In this document: one piece after another, positions 43,388 to 52,058 of the stretch | How the letters are laid out: every line of letters starts with the position of its first letter | Numbering within the stretch: the stretch's first letter is position 1 | Assembly: GCA_016938815.1 (NCBI GenBank) | Contig: JAFGTX010000195.1 | Span: 1 to 56,181 of the forward strand | Source: Clostridia bacterium | GTDB lineage: Bacteria; Bacillota; Clostridia; Peptostreptococcales; Acidaminobacteraceae | Direction of reading: 5' to 3' | DNA length: 56,181 nt | Made by a program: the position numbers and the translations under genes | Notes under the pieces: model-generated | Told to the model about the DNA's origin: nothing | Seen by the model: the letters and a program-made list of their open reading frames with translations, nothing else | The model's database searches: none

Positions 43388-45175
43388 ATGATTATCAGCA
43401 GAGTCGCACGCAGGTACAAGAAACTTTCATCAAAGCTCATTACATCCATTACAATCGCCGTCATTATTTGCTTCGGCATTTTTACATATAGCGTTACAAA
43501 GTCCCTTACCGAAGCCGAATTTCAAAGGTTTGAACAAACGACCAACATATTGAGCCAACAGATCAAACATGAAGCAGACCTTCTCGTCAGTCGGATTGAC
43601 GATGCAGCCAGCTATTATGAAGAGGCGCTGACGACAGCGACTACCGTTCAAGGTGAACGCGACGGCATCTATGAGGGACTACATTACTACAATCAATTTA
43701 CCAAAAGTATCTTCCTCATCAAATCACCTGCCAGCAATCAAATCGTAGAGTATTACAAAGAAGGAGAAGACGGCAAACTTAAAATTCTAATTCCTGATTT
43801 TGATCGCGAAGCCTTGTTGACAAGATACAACCACATTCCTTCAGGCGACACGCAATTTTTCCACTATGATAAAGATACAGGGAAGCTCTTCGCCATCAAA
43901 AAAATCCATCAGGCCTCCACTGGCGTAGAAATCTTACTGGGCATTGAACTGAATACAGCTTTTATCAATCAAATCATTGAAGAAAATAACTCAGACCTCC
44001 TAGGCAATGTAGGCATTACAACAAAAGACGGCTATATCTTTTCACATACGGATGAAAGCCTTATCGGTCAATCACTGACCGATCTGTCCATGGACTCTGA
44101 TTTCAAGAATACACTAATCGAAGCCATTGCCAATAATAAACGTCTTAAATTTTCGTTGAACAATAGTATATCTAATGTCGAAGTAGTCACCTCAGATGAT
44201 TTTACCTTCATGTACATTCCGATTCCCATTGAATCTTATAACTCATCGTGGGGCATCATTGTCGATATCAAAGACCAGATTTTAAAGGAGAGCAGTATCA
44301 AAATTGCCAAAACAATCCTTACTGGCGGTATCCTGACATTGCTCACACTGGCCTTTGTCATCAAATTTATCGTTCGCTTATCCTTGAAGCCTATCGATGC
44401 CATTATGACGGTTATGAAAGAGGTCGAAAGCGGTAATTTAGATGCCAGAACCTCTATTTCTAGTTACAATGAGATGGAGATTATCGGCAGTCAACTCAAC
44501 AATCTTCTCGACCACATGATTGAAGACCGCGCCTCTATTGTTAAGCAGAAAAACGAGATCGAAGAACTTTTTGTTGAAGTCGAAAATCTGATGCAGGAAA
44601 ATGACCGCATCTATTTTGAGACCATCAAATCCCTTGCGAAAACCATCGATGCCAAGGACCAGTACACTGGCGGGCACTGCGAACGTGTCACGGATTTCTC
44701 ACTTTACATCGGTAAAAAGATGGGCCTTTCCCAAGAAGAACTCTCGTCGCTAACTTATGCTGCCATGCTCCATGACATCGGAAAAATCGGCGTCCCTGAA
44801 TGGATCATCACAAAAGAAGGCAAACTCACCGATGAAGAATACGCTCTTATGAAGACGCATCCGGAAAAGGGTTACGAAATCCTTAAGGATATTCATTTTC
44901 TGAAAGATGCACGGTTAGGCGTGCTCCAGCATCACGAAAAGTACAATGGCACGGGTTATCCAAACGGCCTTTCCGAACGCGAGATTGACTTTAAGGCCCG
45001 CATTATTGCCATCGCAGATGCCTTTGACGCTATGACCAGCGACCGTTCTTATCGTAAGGCGCTGCCAACAGAAAACGCCCTGCAGCAATTAATCGACAAT
45101 AAAGGCATTCAATTTGATCCTGTCATGGTTGACATCCTGATTCATGGTATCAAAGAAGGGCACGTGCACGTATAA
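43388..45175 (+). CDS. Membrane-bound HD-GYP phosphodiesterase with extracytoplasmic sensor
   Basis: A 595-residue signalling protein. TM1 is at about 18-37 (LITSITIAVIICFGIFTY), followed by a dCACHE-like extracytoplasmic domain (about 40-290). TM2 is at about 295-320 (ILTGGILTLLTLAFVIKFIV), then HAMP (about 320-375), a coiled coil and the HD-GYP domain at about 410-590. The metal motif HDIGKIGVP and HHEKYNGTGYP are intact, so cyclic-di-GMP hydrolysis is expected. The ATG at 43388 with AAGGA upstream is preferred to a TTG at 43352. It is convergent with the RND pump with only 4 bp between the genes. Confidence 0.92.
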   Translation: MIISRVARRYKKLSSKLITSITIAVIICFGIFTYSVTKSLTEAEFQRFEQTTNILSQQIKHEADLLVSRIDDAASYYEEALTTATTVQGERDGIYEGLHYYNQFTKSIFLIKSPASNQIVEYYKEGEDGKLKILIPDFDREALLTRYNHIPSGDTQFFHYDKDTGKLFAIKKIHQASTGVEILLGIELNTAFINQIIEENNSDLLGNVGITTKDGYIFSHTDESLIGQSLTDLSMDSDFKNTLIEAIANNKRLKFSLNNSISNVEVVTSDDFTFMYIPIPIESYNSSWGIIVDIKDQILKESSIKIAKTILTGGILTLLTLAFVIKFIVRLSLKPIDAIMTVMKEVESGNLDARTSISSYNEMEIIGSQLNNLLDHMIEDRASIVKQKNEIEELFVEVENLMQENDRIYFETIKSLAKTIDAKDQYTGGHCERVTDFSLYIGKKMGLSQEELSSLTYAAMLHDIGKIGVPEWIITKEGKLTDEEYALMKTHPEKGYEILKDIHFLKDARLGVLQHHEKYNGTGYPNGLSEREIDFKARIIAIADAFDAMTSDRSYRKALPTENALQQLIDNKGIQFDPVMVDILIHGIKEGHVHV

Positions 45176-45179
45176 GGGC

Positions 45180-48100
45180 TTATAAAGGACTATATTTATT
45201 TTCTAATCGCTTCCAATTCATCAAAGTCGGAATGACCACCAAAGTTAAGATGGTAGACATAATAAGTCCTGCCATCAAAGTCACTGCCATTGGTGTAAAA
45301 AGATCGTTCTTCATTAAAATCAAAGGGACAAGCCCTACTGCTGTAGTTGTCGTACTCAACACAATTGGTCGCGTTCTTTGCTTTGAGGCTTCTATGCAAG
45401 CAGTCCGCAAGCATAAACCTGAAGCAGTTCCTTCATCAATATAGTCCACCAGTACGATGGCATTATTTACAACAATACCCGCCAAGCTTACAATGCCTAA
45501 AAATGCGGTAAAGGATAGACTGATGCCCGACAATGCCAACCCAAATAGCGCACCGATTACGGATAAAGGAATCGTCACCAAAATAATCAAGGTTTTAGAA
45601 AACGATTTAAACTGAATGAGCAGAATCAGGAAAATCATCGCTATAAATATAAGACCTGTGATTGCAATCTCACCAAAATTTCTATTAATAGAATCACTTT
45701 CACCTTGAAAGTCAAATTTCAGTTGCGGAAATTGTCCCGTATTCATCTTGTTTGCCAGTGACTTTTGAATTTCTACCGCACTATAGCCACTCTGTACATA
45801 GGCATTGATATTGACAACAAAGCGGCCGTCCACTTTTTTAATCATAGGACGCTCATCGTCTAGATAAAGTTCACCCAATTCTTTGATAAAATACTTTTCT
45901 CCGGTAATCGGAGATTTTATTTTGACATTTTTCAATTCAGATAATTGTTTTGCATTGCTTTCAATCTTAATATCATAATCAGCTTTGTCGGTATATAAAA
46001 TACCTGCATGACTACCATTAACCAGCATACTGAGCGTCGACTGAATTTCATAGGCACTCAATCCCCGTTGACTTGCCTTATACCGATCGATTGCCATGCT
46101 GTAAATCAAGCGTTTATCCGCAAAGTCGGATGCCACGTTCAAGGTTCCAGGAATCTCCTCTAGAAGCGATACCACATAGTCTCCAGCAGCTTTTAGTTGA
46201 TCGGTGTTGTCACCACTCACTTTAACATTGACTGGCGCACCTATTGGTTCGCCTTGTTCTAACAGCATCACTTCAATCTGACTGCCAATAACATTTTCAT
46301 CCAATCGTCGCTGCAAGTCATCCCTTAATGCCGCAAGACTTTCATAAGTTCGTCCCGAGCCTATTTGAGATTTATCAATAGTCAGCAATAACTGTGTATA
46401 GTCTTCTGAAGGAGATGCCGGATACATGGTATCGAAAAATCTAGGCATGCCATCCCCCACCATCGCTACAACCTGCTTAACGACATCACTTCCAGCGACG
46501 GTTCTACTAATCTCCTTTGCCAAATCTTCCGTGTGATCTAAATCCACCAAGCGCTCTGTCTTGGCATTAATATAGATCATGTCTGTATCCGCATAAGGAA
46601 AAAATTTGAGTCCGATTATTTGGACCAAACTTAAACTGAAAAAAAATAACAAGGTGACTCCCAATAGAATACGACCTCTATGATTTAATGCATAATCCAG
46701 TACCCCAGTCATATCCCATTTCCAAGCCTCTCTTTTCCCGCTTTCTACAAAAAAGATATGTGCCAATACCGGTGTCACAAACATGGCCACCAAATAGGAA
46801 CTAATCAAAGCCATAATAACCACTGCCGGCAAACTTACCAGATAGTCTCCCATCTCCCCCTTCAACAACAGCAAGGGCATAAATGTGCAGATAGTCGTCA
46901 AGGTAGAAGTTAGAACTGGCCGTGCAACTTCATTAACACCATCTACGCAAGCTTTGAAACGCGCTTCCCCATGATCTATTCTCACCTGTATGGCATCAGA
47001 AACAACGATAGCATTATCAACCAGCATACCGAGTGCAATAATCAGTGCTACGATGCTGATTTGATGAATTTCCAGATTAAATAGACGCATTGAGGACAGC
47101 GTGATAAATACGGATAGTGGAATTGCAACTGCTACCACCAAAGCATTTCGAAAACCCAATCCGATGAAGACAACAATAACGACCAGCACAATACCCTGCA
47201 ATAAGCTAATCATAAAGTTCCCAACTTCCCTCTCAACCGTTTTAGGTTGGAACAAGACCTTCTCCAAGTACAAATCGTTAGGCAGCGTTGAGACTATTGC
47301 ATCCAGTACTTCATCCAGCGCATGTCCGATTGGAATGATGTTGGTGTCCTCCTCAAAATAGCCGGAAAACAAGAGTGTATTTTCACCGTTATGCAGAGCT
47401 CTTATTTGATTCTTTTCAGCAATATGTATCTCACTAATATCCTTCAGTCGGGTTATGATACCAGACTCCGGCGAAATCGCTATCACGGTTTCACCTATAT
47501 CTTCCACTGCATGGTAGCCTTTTGCCACCTTTAATGGCATCTTTTCATTACCGGTAGTTACATTGCCTAAGGGTATCTCAAAATTTTCGCTATTGATCAT
47601 CTGAATCACTTGTTCATAGGATATCCTGAGGGTATTCATCTTTTGGTAATCCAGCGTCACTACAAGTTCTTGTTCCCGGTCACCTTCAAGCTCGATGCGA
47701 TTGATGCCATCAACCATCAATAATGCAGTTTTAATGCGGTCGCCATAGTCAGACAGAAGCTGGCTGTCATAATTTTCGCCATGTAAGCTCAGTATAAATC
47801 CTGCAGTTTGCATAAAATCGGTATCCACGGTTATCCTTTGACACCCCTCCGGCATACTGTCCTGCAAGGCACTCATGGCTCTACGCACTTCATCCCAACT
47901 TTTCTCATAGTCATCCGCTACTTTAACCGTATAGAAAATCACTGAAATGTTAGGCGATGAATAAGATGCTACCTCATCATATGCCTCTAGCGACATAAGC
48001 TCTTCCTCAATTTCCCGTGTAACCAGTCTTTCGACATCAGATGCCGAACCACCTGGAAATACAGTTGTAATCAATGCTGTACTAAGTTTAATAGCTGGAC

Positions 48101-48212
48101 TTTGCTGTTTGGGCAGCAAAGCATAATTCATAAGCCCTATGATCGCTAACAAAGCAACCACAAAGAGCGTTATTTTCCTTTGACAAATCAGCGCCTTTAA
48201 AATACGTGTCAT
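45180..48212 (-). CDS. RND efflux pump, inner-membrane transporter (HAE/AcrB-like)
   Basis: A 1,010-residue proton-driven exporter with twelve membrane helices in the standard 1+5+1+5 pattern and two large extracytoplasmic loops. TM1 is at about 12-32. GMLVDNAIVVSDAI in TM4 holds the proton-relay Asp, with Asn at the position that is a second Asp in AcrB. GDGMPRFFDTMYP and the second-half repeat GIVVNNAIVLVDYID are typical. The start overlaps the adaptor gene by 4 bp. No outer-membrane TolC partner is present, as usual for a monoderm. Confidence 0.93.
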   Translation of the reverse strand: MTRILKALICQRKITLFVVALLAIIGLMNYALLPKQQSPAIKLSTALITTVFPGGSASDVERLVTREIEEELMSLEAYDEVASYSSPNISVIFYTVKVADDYEKSWDEVRRAMSALQDSMPEGCQRITVDTDFMQTAGFILSLHGENYDSQLLSDYGDRIKTALLMVDGINRIELEGDREQELVVTLDYQKMNTLRISYEQVIQMINSENFEIPLGNVTTGNEKMPLKVAKGYHAVEDIGETVIAISPESGIITRLKDISEIHIAEKNQIRALHNGENTLLFSGYFEEDTNIIPIGHALDEVLDAIVSTLPNDLYLEKVLFQPKTVEREVGNFMISLLQGIVLVVIVVFIGLGFRNALVVAVAIPLSVFITLSSMRLFNLEIHQISIVALIIALGMLVDNAIVVSDAIQVRIDHGEARFKACVDGVNEVARPVLTSTLTTICTFMPLLLLKGEMGDYLVSLPAVVIMALISSYLVAMFVTPVLAHIFFVESGKREAWKWDMTGVLDYALNHRGRILLGVTLLFFFSLSLVQIIGLKFFPYADTDMIYINAKTERLVDLDHTEDLAKEISRTVAGSDVVKQVVAMVGDGMPRFFDTMYPASPSEDYTQLLLTIDKSQIGSGRTYESLAALRDDLQRRLDENVIGSQIEVMLLEQGEPIGAPVNVKVSGDNTDQLKAAGDYVVSLLEEIPGTLNVASDFADKRLIYSMAIDRYKASQRGLSAYEIQSTLSMLVNGSHAGILYTDKADYDIKIESNAKQLSELKNVKIKSPITGEKYFIKELGELYLDDERPMIKKVDGRFVVNINAYVQSGYSAVEIQKSLANKMNTGQFPQLKFDFQGESDSINRNFGEIAITGLIFIAMIFLILLIQFKSFSKTLIILVTIPLSVIGALFGLALSGISLSFTAFLGIVSLAGIVVNNAIVLVDYIDEGTASGLCLRTACIEASKQRTRPIVLSTTTTAVGLVPLILMKNDLFTPMAVTLMAGLIMSTILTLVVIPTLMNWKRLENKYSPL

Positions 48213-49318
48213 TGCATCGCCTCCTCATCTAAGAGTCTAACAATGTCGCCGTCTCGAAGCGTCGTCATCCCGCTCTTGACAATTAGCATATCGCTTTCTA
48301 ACCCCTCTACAATCGCTTCACCATCTTTGGAATTTATGATAGTCACGGGCGTCTTGTAGACTCTGTCCTCCCTAACCACATATACATAAGGCTCTTGATC
48401 CATCAGTATCGCTGACAAGGGTACCATCACACCATAATTCGAACCCGTTTTGATCGTCGCTTTTAGGACATCCCCAATCTGAAGAGCAGCGTTCGTATCC
48501 AAAAATTCTGCTTCCACTTCAAATAATTGGGTCGCCGCATCAGGACTTGTATTTATCCTGGTAATCTCGCATCGAACCTCCGCGTAGTCATCACTTACAG
48601 ATAAGACATCACCACATTGAAAGCTTTCCAATTCATCTACAGTCACACCGAAGACCACAGATTTTTCCTCAGAAGATACGATGACACCTAGCTGTCCCGT
48701 CGCTAAATATTGCTCTGCTTCTATCAAAACCGCAGAAACATAGCCACTTTCAGAAGCATAAACAGAAGTTTCGTTCAAGTTCGACAAACTGTTTTGGACC
48801 GCTAGTTCTGCAAGCGCCCATTGCTGCTTGGCACTTTCAACAGATGTAGCCGTGCTCTTTAACTTCAATTTTTCGGATTCATAAGTATTTTGTGACACCG
48901 AACCACAACCATAGAGCACTTGGATATCTTCGTATTGTTCTTTTTCGAAGGCGTAGGCCTCACTGGCCCATTGAAATTGTTCAACCGCTTGTGCATAATT
49001 TGCTTGAGCCCCTTCATACGCTCTGGTTAAATCCTCATCATTTATCTGATAGAGGCATTGCCCCACCTCTATATAATCACCTTCTTGAACATTGATGGCT
49101 TCAATTTTTCCCGGTACTTTGGGACCATAGCCAATGTCCTTTTGTGGCTGAACGATACCAAGAACATCAATCACATCATCAATGGGTCTTTCGATCGTTT
49201 TAAAAATCACTACGGCTCTTTCTTTCGTTTCCTGTGAATCTTCTGCTCTTGCCCGTGAACATCCAGATAAAAGAACAAGCACTATCAGCACATAACACAA
49301 TAGATTGTTTCTTTTCAT
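48209..49318 (-). CDS. RND periplasmic-adaptor-like lipoprotein (membrane fusion protein)
   Basis: A 369-residue adaptor. Its signal peptide ends in the lipobox LLSGC (Cys at about 20), so it is membrane-anchored. A lipoyl-type segment, GKIEAINVQEGDYIEVGQCL, flanks a coiled-coil hairpin (about 95-165). It has beta-barrel and membrane-proximal domains with LKATIKTGSNYGVMVPLSAI. It is co-translated with the transporter (4-bp overlap) and driven by the MarR-controlled promoter upstream. Confidence 0.9.
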   Translation of the reverse strand: MKRNNLLCYVLIVLVLLSGCSRARAEDSQETKERAVVIFKTIERPIDDVIDVLGIVQPQKDIGYGPKVPGKIEAINVQEGDYIEVGQCLYQINDEDLTRAYEGAQANYAQAVEQFQWASEAYAFEKEQYEDIQVLYGCGSVSQNTYESEKLKLKSTATSVESAKQQWALAELAVQNSLSNLNETSVYASESGYVSAVLIEAEQYLATGQLGVIVSSEEKSVVFGVTVDELESFQCGDVLSVSDDYAEVRCEITRINTSPDAATQLFEVEAEFLDTNAALQIGDVLKATIKTGSNYGVMVPLSAILMDQEPYVYVVREDRVYKTPVTIINSKDGEAIVEGLESDMLIVKSGMTTLRDGDIVRLLDEEAMQ

Positions 49319-49338
49319 TTTACGACCTCCTCGGTGTT

Positions 49339-49359
49339 ATTGTTTAGTTGCTAAACAAT
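49339..49359. promoter_or_regulatory. MarR-type operator O1
   Basis: A perfect inverted repeat with 9-bp arms, ATTGTTTAG-TTG-CTAAACAAT, lies 21 bp upstream of the adaptor start codon. It shares the core GTTTAG-N3-CTAAAC with O2. Confidence 0.8.
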
Positions 49360-49372
49360 GACACAAATTAAA

Positions 49373-49391
49373 AACCATCTTTCGATGGTTT
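49373..49391 (-). terminator. Attenuator-like hairpin in the efflux leader
   Basis: On the minus strand AACCATC-GAAA-GATGGTT followed by TTTAATTTG forms a short GNRA-loop hairpin with a T-rich tail between the two operators. It lies inside the predicted leader transcript, so it could attenuate the pump operon or just stabilise its 5' end. Confidence 0.45.
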
Positions 49392-49402
49392 AGTAGCTAA
49401 AC
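49388..49402. promoter_or_regulatory. MarR-type operator O2
   Basis: GTTTAG-TAG-CTAAAC (perfect 6-bp arms, near match further out) lies immediately downstream of the -10, over the predicted transcript start. It is 46 bp centre to centre from O1. Confidence 0.75.
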
Positions 49403-49412
49403 TATAATTCTA

Positions 49413-49441
49413 AAAATACACTTTTTTTATTGGCTTGTCAA
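49413..49441 (-). promoter_or_regulatory. Promoter of the efflux operon
   Basis: A consensus TTGACA (49436-49441), a 17-bp spacer and TATTTT (49413-49418) lie on the minus strand, with both MarR-type operators downstream of the -10. Binding would block initiation or early elongation. Confidence 0.75.
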
Positions 49442-49462
49442 TCTTTTTAAAAATGTAAACAA

Positions 49463-49972
49463 CTAGTCCTCCATACTGATGTCCATGATCATTTTTTCAT
49501 CCGTTATATAACGATCCAATACCTGATTTATGACCTGAAATCCCTCGATTAAGAATTGCATGTTTTCAAATGAGGCAGTATTAAGGAATTCGAACAAATC
49601 CTCATCCTTTTCTTTATGAAACGTATCATGTAAATCGTAAGCCTTCATCCCTAACGGCGTCAACACCAACATCACTTCTTTTGCATTGCCGGGTTCTTGA
49701 ACGCGCTTTACAAAGCCATTTGACTCTAGCTTACCGATTTTCTGTGATACAGCACTTTTTGTGATCCCTTGATATCTAGCAAGATCTGTCACGTTGGCAT
49801 TGGGATGTCTTCCAATCGTATCAATGAGGTGAATCTCGGCCGCCGTAAAAGATTGACCATTCACCACAAGCATATGCCGCTTCATGACTTTAAACATCTT
49901 GAACATCATTTCATTAAATTGTAATCGGAGGTGATCCTCCATCATTTTTGCTTGTTCTTTTTCTATATTCAT
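49463..49972 (-). CDS. MarR family transcriptional regulator
   Basis: A 169-residue winged-helix regulator: FTAAEIHLIDTIGRHPNANV, then YQGITKSAVSQKIGKLESNG (recognition helix) and the wing VQEPGNAKEVMLVLTPLG, flanked by dimerisation helices. It lies just upstream of the efflux promoter, on the same strand, and the two GTTTAG-N3-CTAAAC operators there are its likely targets. Its own ribosome binding site is poor, and the gene follows the kinase gene by 31 bp with no terminator, so it may be read from the kinase transcript. Confidence 0.92.
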   Translation of the reverse strand: MNIEKEQAKMMEDHLRLQFNEMMFKMFKVMKRHMLVVNGQSFTAAEIHLIDTIGRHPNANVTDLARYQGITKSAVSQKIGKLESNGFVKRVQEPGNAKEVMLVLTPLGMKAYDLHDTFHKEKDEDLFEFLNTASFENMQFLIEGFQVINQVLDRYITDEKMIMDISMED

Positions 49973-50003
49973 AAGACAAGTTTAAGCCGTCATTACAAAT
50001 ATG

Positions 50004-51893
50004 TCAAACGACATGTGCTGGCAATTCTACAACAAAGAGTACACCGACATCCACACGGTCATCATAATAGATTGTTCCAGACATAGACGAAACTATATTG
50101 TACACCGTATAAAGACCGAGCCCAATATGGCCTTTGTTCCGCTTATCGGTAATAAACGGATTAAATAAATCTTCTCCCAGACCTTTCTTTATGCCTTTAC
50201 CATCATCGGTATAACGTATGATGACTTTTTCGCCAACGCGTCTAATCTCAATGTGCACTTTACCACCCTCTAATGCATCGAAGCCATGAACAATAGAATT
50301 CTCGATCAGCTGATTGAACATTTGGAACAGATTATTCGGATCACCCTTGATATACACATCTTCAGCGCAGTCTATTGCCACTTCACAAGGGGCAACATTT
50401 GCCATAAGTAACTGAAGGTTATCCACGTATTTTTTGACAGAAAAAACTTCTTGATCACCTTCATTATACACGGTGACATGTTTAAACGCATCAATGACCT
50501 TTTCGCTCTTTTTCAAGTTGTCTATCAGCATGAGTAGGCGTTCATCCAAAAGTTTAAAGAAATGTTCTAGCGCGTCTATGCCTTTGATTTGGGGCTGATG
50601 GTGGTCAACAAAAGTATTATTTTCTTTCTGGATATAAGATGAAATCATAATTGCATTGCCAAGAGGTGTATTGATTTCATGTGCAACACCGGCAACGACG
50701 TTACCTAGAGCCGCTAGTCGTTTGGATTCCATAAGTCGCTGTTCCTGTTCGAACAGAATCTGCGTCCGCGCTGCCACACGGTGTTTAAGAATCACGATAT
50801 TACCGACAAGGAATATACCTACTAAAAGCGCTACCTGTAATACCCTTTTATGTTTTTCATAAAAGCTGAGCGGCTGATTTGAAATGATGCTTTCTGGTGG
50901 TAATTTATCGACATCCAAACCGAAACGTTCTAGCACCTCAAAATCGTACATATACTGATTGGTATCCGTCAAAGTCATATAGGTGGTGCCGTCATCCAAA
51001 AGGCCTTCAAAATAATCGGCAGCCATCTCTACCACATTGGTGCCATGACCATAACCAGAAACCATTTTTCCACCAACGACACCATATTCCCGAGTAAAAG
51101 ACCAAAGACCATAAACCGGTACTGGTGAAGCCGCAACAAGCCGTTCTGTCGTATCCTTGACCGTATAGAAAGTATTGTTCTCATCTACTGTAAAATAGGC
51201 ATAAAGCACAATAGCATTAGGATCTTCAATCTCGCTGACCGCTTTTTCAATTTCAACGAAATCCATGTGATCTAAACAAATCATTTCCAGACCTAAATTG
51301 GAATGTGCAACAGCCTCCTGAATATTCTCTCGGGTTGATTGTCCTGAAATACCGTCATCAACAACGACATAGACTTTATCTATTTCAGGATTCAAATCCA
51401 ATGCCACTTTTAAAGTTTCAATAGGTGAACCTTTTTCAATAATACCATAGACATCCCGCTCATCATCCATATTATGAGCAGCAAAACTATTAATACCACA
51501 AGCAAAAATCGGCACATCTGGAAACAATGCCTCTCGATAACGCAAAAGAAACTTAAGTGCATTATCATCCGTCGAAATAATAGCGTCAAAGGCCATGTCA
51601 CTGTATTTGAAATAATACAGCTGATACATCTGTTCAAGATAATCGTCATTGAATAAATACTTTGTATCCATATGCTCTACGCGGATTTCCGTATCTGGAA
51701 AGCGCGTATCCAGTGTATCATAGATACCGCTCAAGACCTCTTTACTCCACTGATATCGGTCATTGTATGAATTCATCACCAAAATACGTGTGACCTTATG
51801 CGGAGAATCTGGCATTGCATAGGATATACAGAATGCCCATGTCAGTATCGCTAAAAGCACTATAATAAAAATTGTTTTCTTTCGCAAAGTCAT
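50004..51893 (-). CDS. Sensor histidine kinase with ABC-substrate-binding-like sensor domain
   Basis: About 629 residues. A signal-anchor helix (about 8-26) is followed by an extracytoplasmic periplasmic-binding-like fold (about 30-325; ILVMNSYNDRYQWSKEVLSG, FDAIISTDDNALKFLL, YVVVDDGISGQ). A second helix (VLQVALLVGIFLVGNIVIL) and the kinase follow: H-box GNVVAGVAHEINTPLGN, N-box QLIENSIVHGFD, DDGKGI and GLGLYTV. The sensor resembles the ABC_sub_bind family. No response regulator is adjacent; the next gene is the MarR regulator. The ATG at 51893 with AGAGGTG upstream is preferred over the GTG at 51902. Confidence 0.88.
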   Translation of the reverse strand: MTLRKKTIFIIVLLAILTWAFCISYAMPDSPHKVTRILVMNSYNDRYQWSKEVLSGIYDTLDTRFPDTEIRVEHMDTKYLFNDDYLEQMYQLYYFKYSDMAFDAIISTDDNALKFLLRYREALFPDVPIFACGINSFAAHNMDDERDVYGIIEKGSPIETLKVALDLNPEIDKVYVVVDDGISGQSTRENIQEAVAHSNLGLEMICLDHMDFVEIEKAVSEIEDPNAIVLYAYFTVDENNTFYTVKDTTERLVAASPVPVYGLWSFTREYGVVGGKMVSGYGHGTNVVEMAADYFEGLLDDGTTYMTLTDTNQYMYDFEVLERFGLDVDKLPPESIISNQPLSFYEKHKRVLQVALLVGIFLVGNIVILKHRVAARTQILFEQEQRLMESKRLAALGNVVAGVAHEINTPLGNAIMISSYIQKENNTFVDHHQPQIKGIDALEHFFKLLDERLLMLIDNLKKSEKVIDAFKHVTVYNEGDQEVFSVKKYVDNLQLLMANVAPCEVAIDCAEDVYIKGDPNNLFQMFNQLIENSIVHGFDALEGGKVHIEIRRVGEKVIIRYTDDGKGIKKGLGEDLFNPFITDKRNKGHIGLGLYTVYNIVSSMSGTIYYDDRVDVGVLFVVELPAHVV

Positions 51894-51955
51894 AAACAAC
51901 ACCTCTGTGATTTATTACCCAAATCCATTTACTTTATCTCCTAACTAAAAAAACA

Positions 51956-51984
51956 TTGCATTATCTGAATATTCTCTATATAAT
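51956..51984 (+). promoter_or_regulatory. Promoter of serS
   Basis: TTGCAT (51956-51961), a 17-bp spacer and TATAAT (51979-51984) lie 75 bp upstream of serS. No T-box is visible in the short leader. Confidence 0.75.
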
Positions 51985-52058
51985 CGGTGTAAATATGATT
52001 CAGAGCCATTTTTGCCCGATCTATGAAATAAGCATTTTTTTAAAGAGAGGAGATACAT

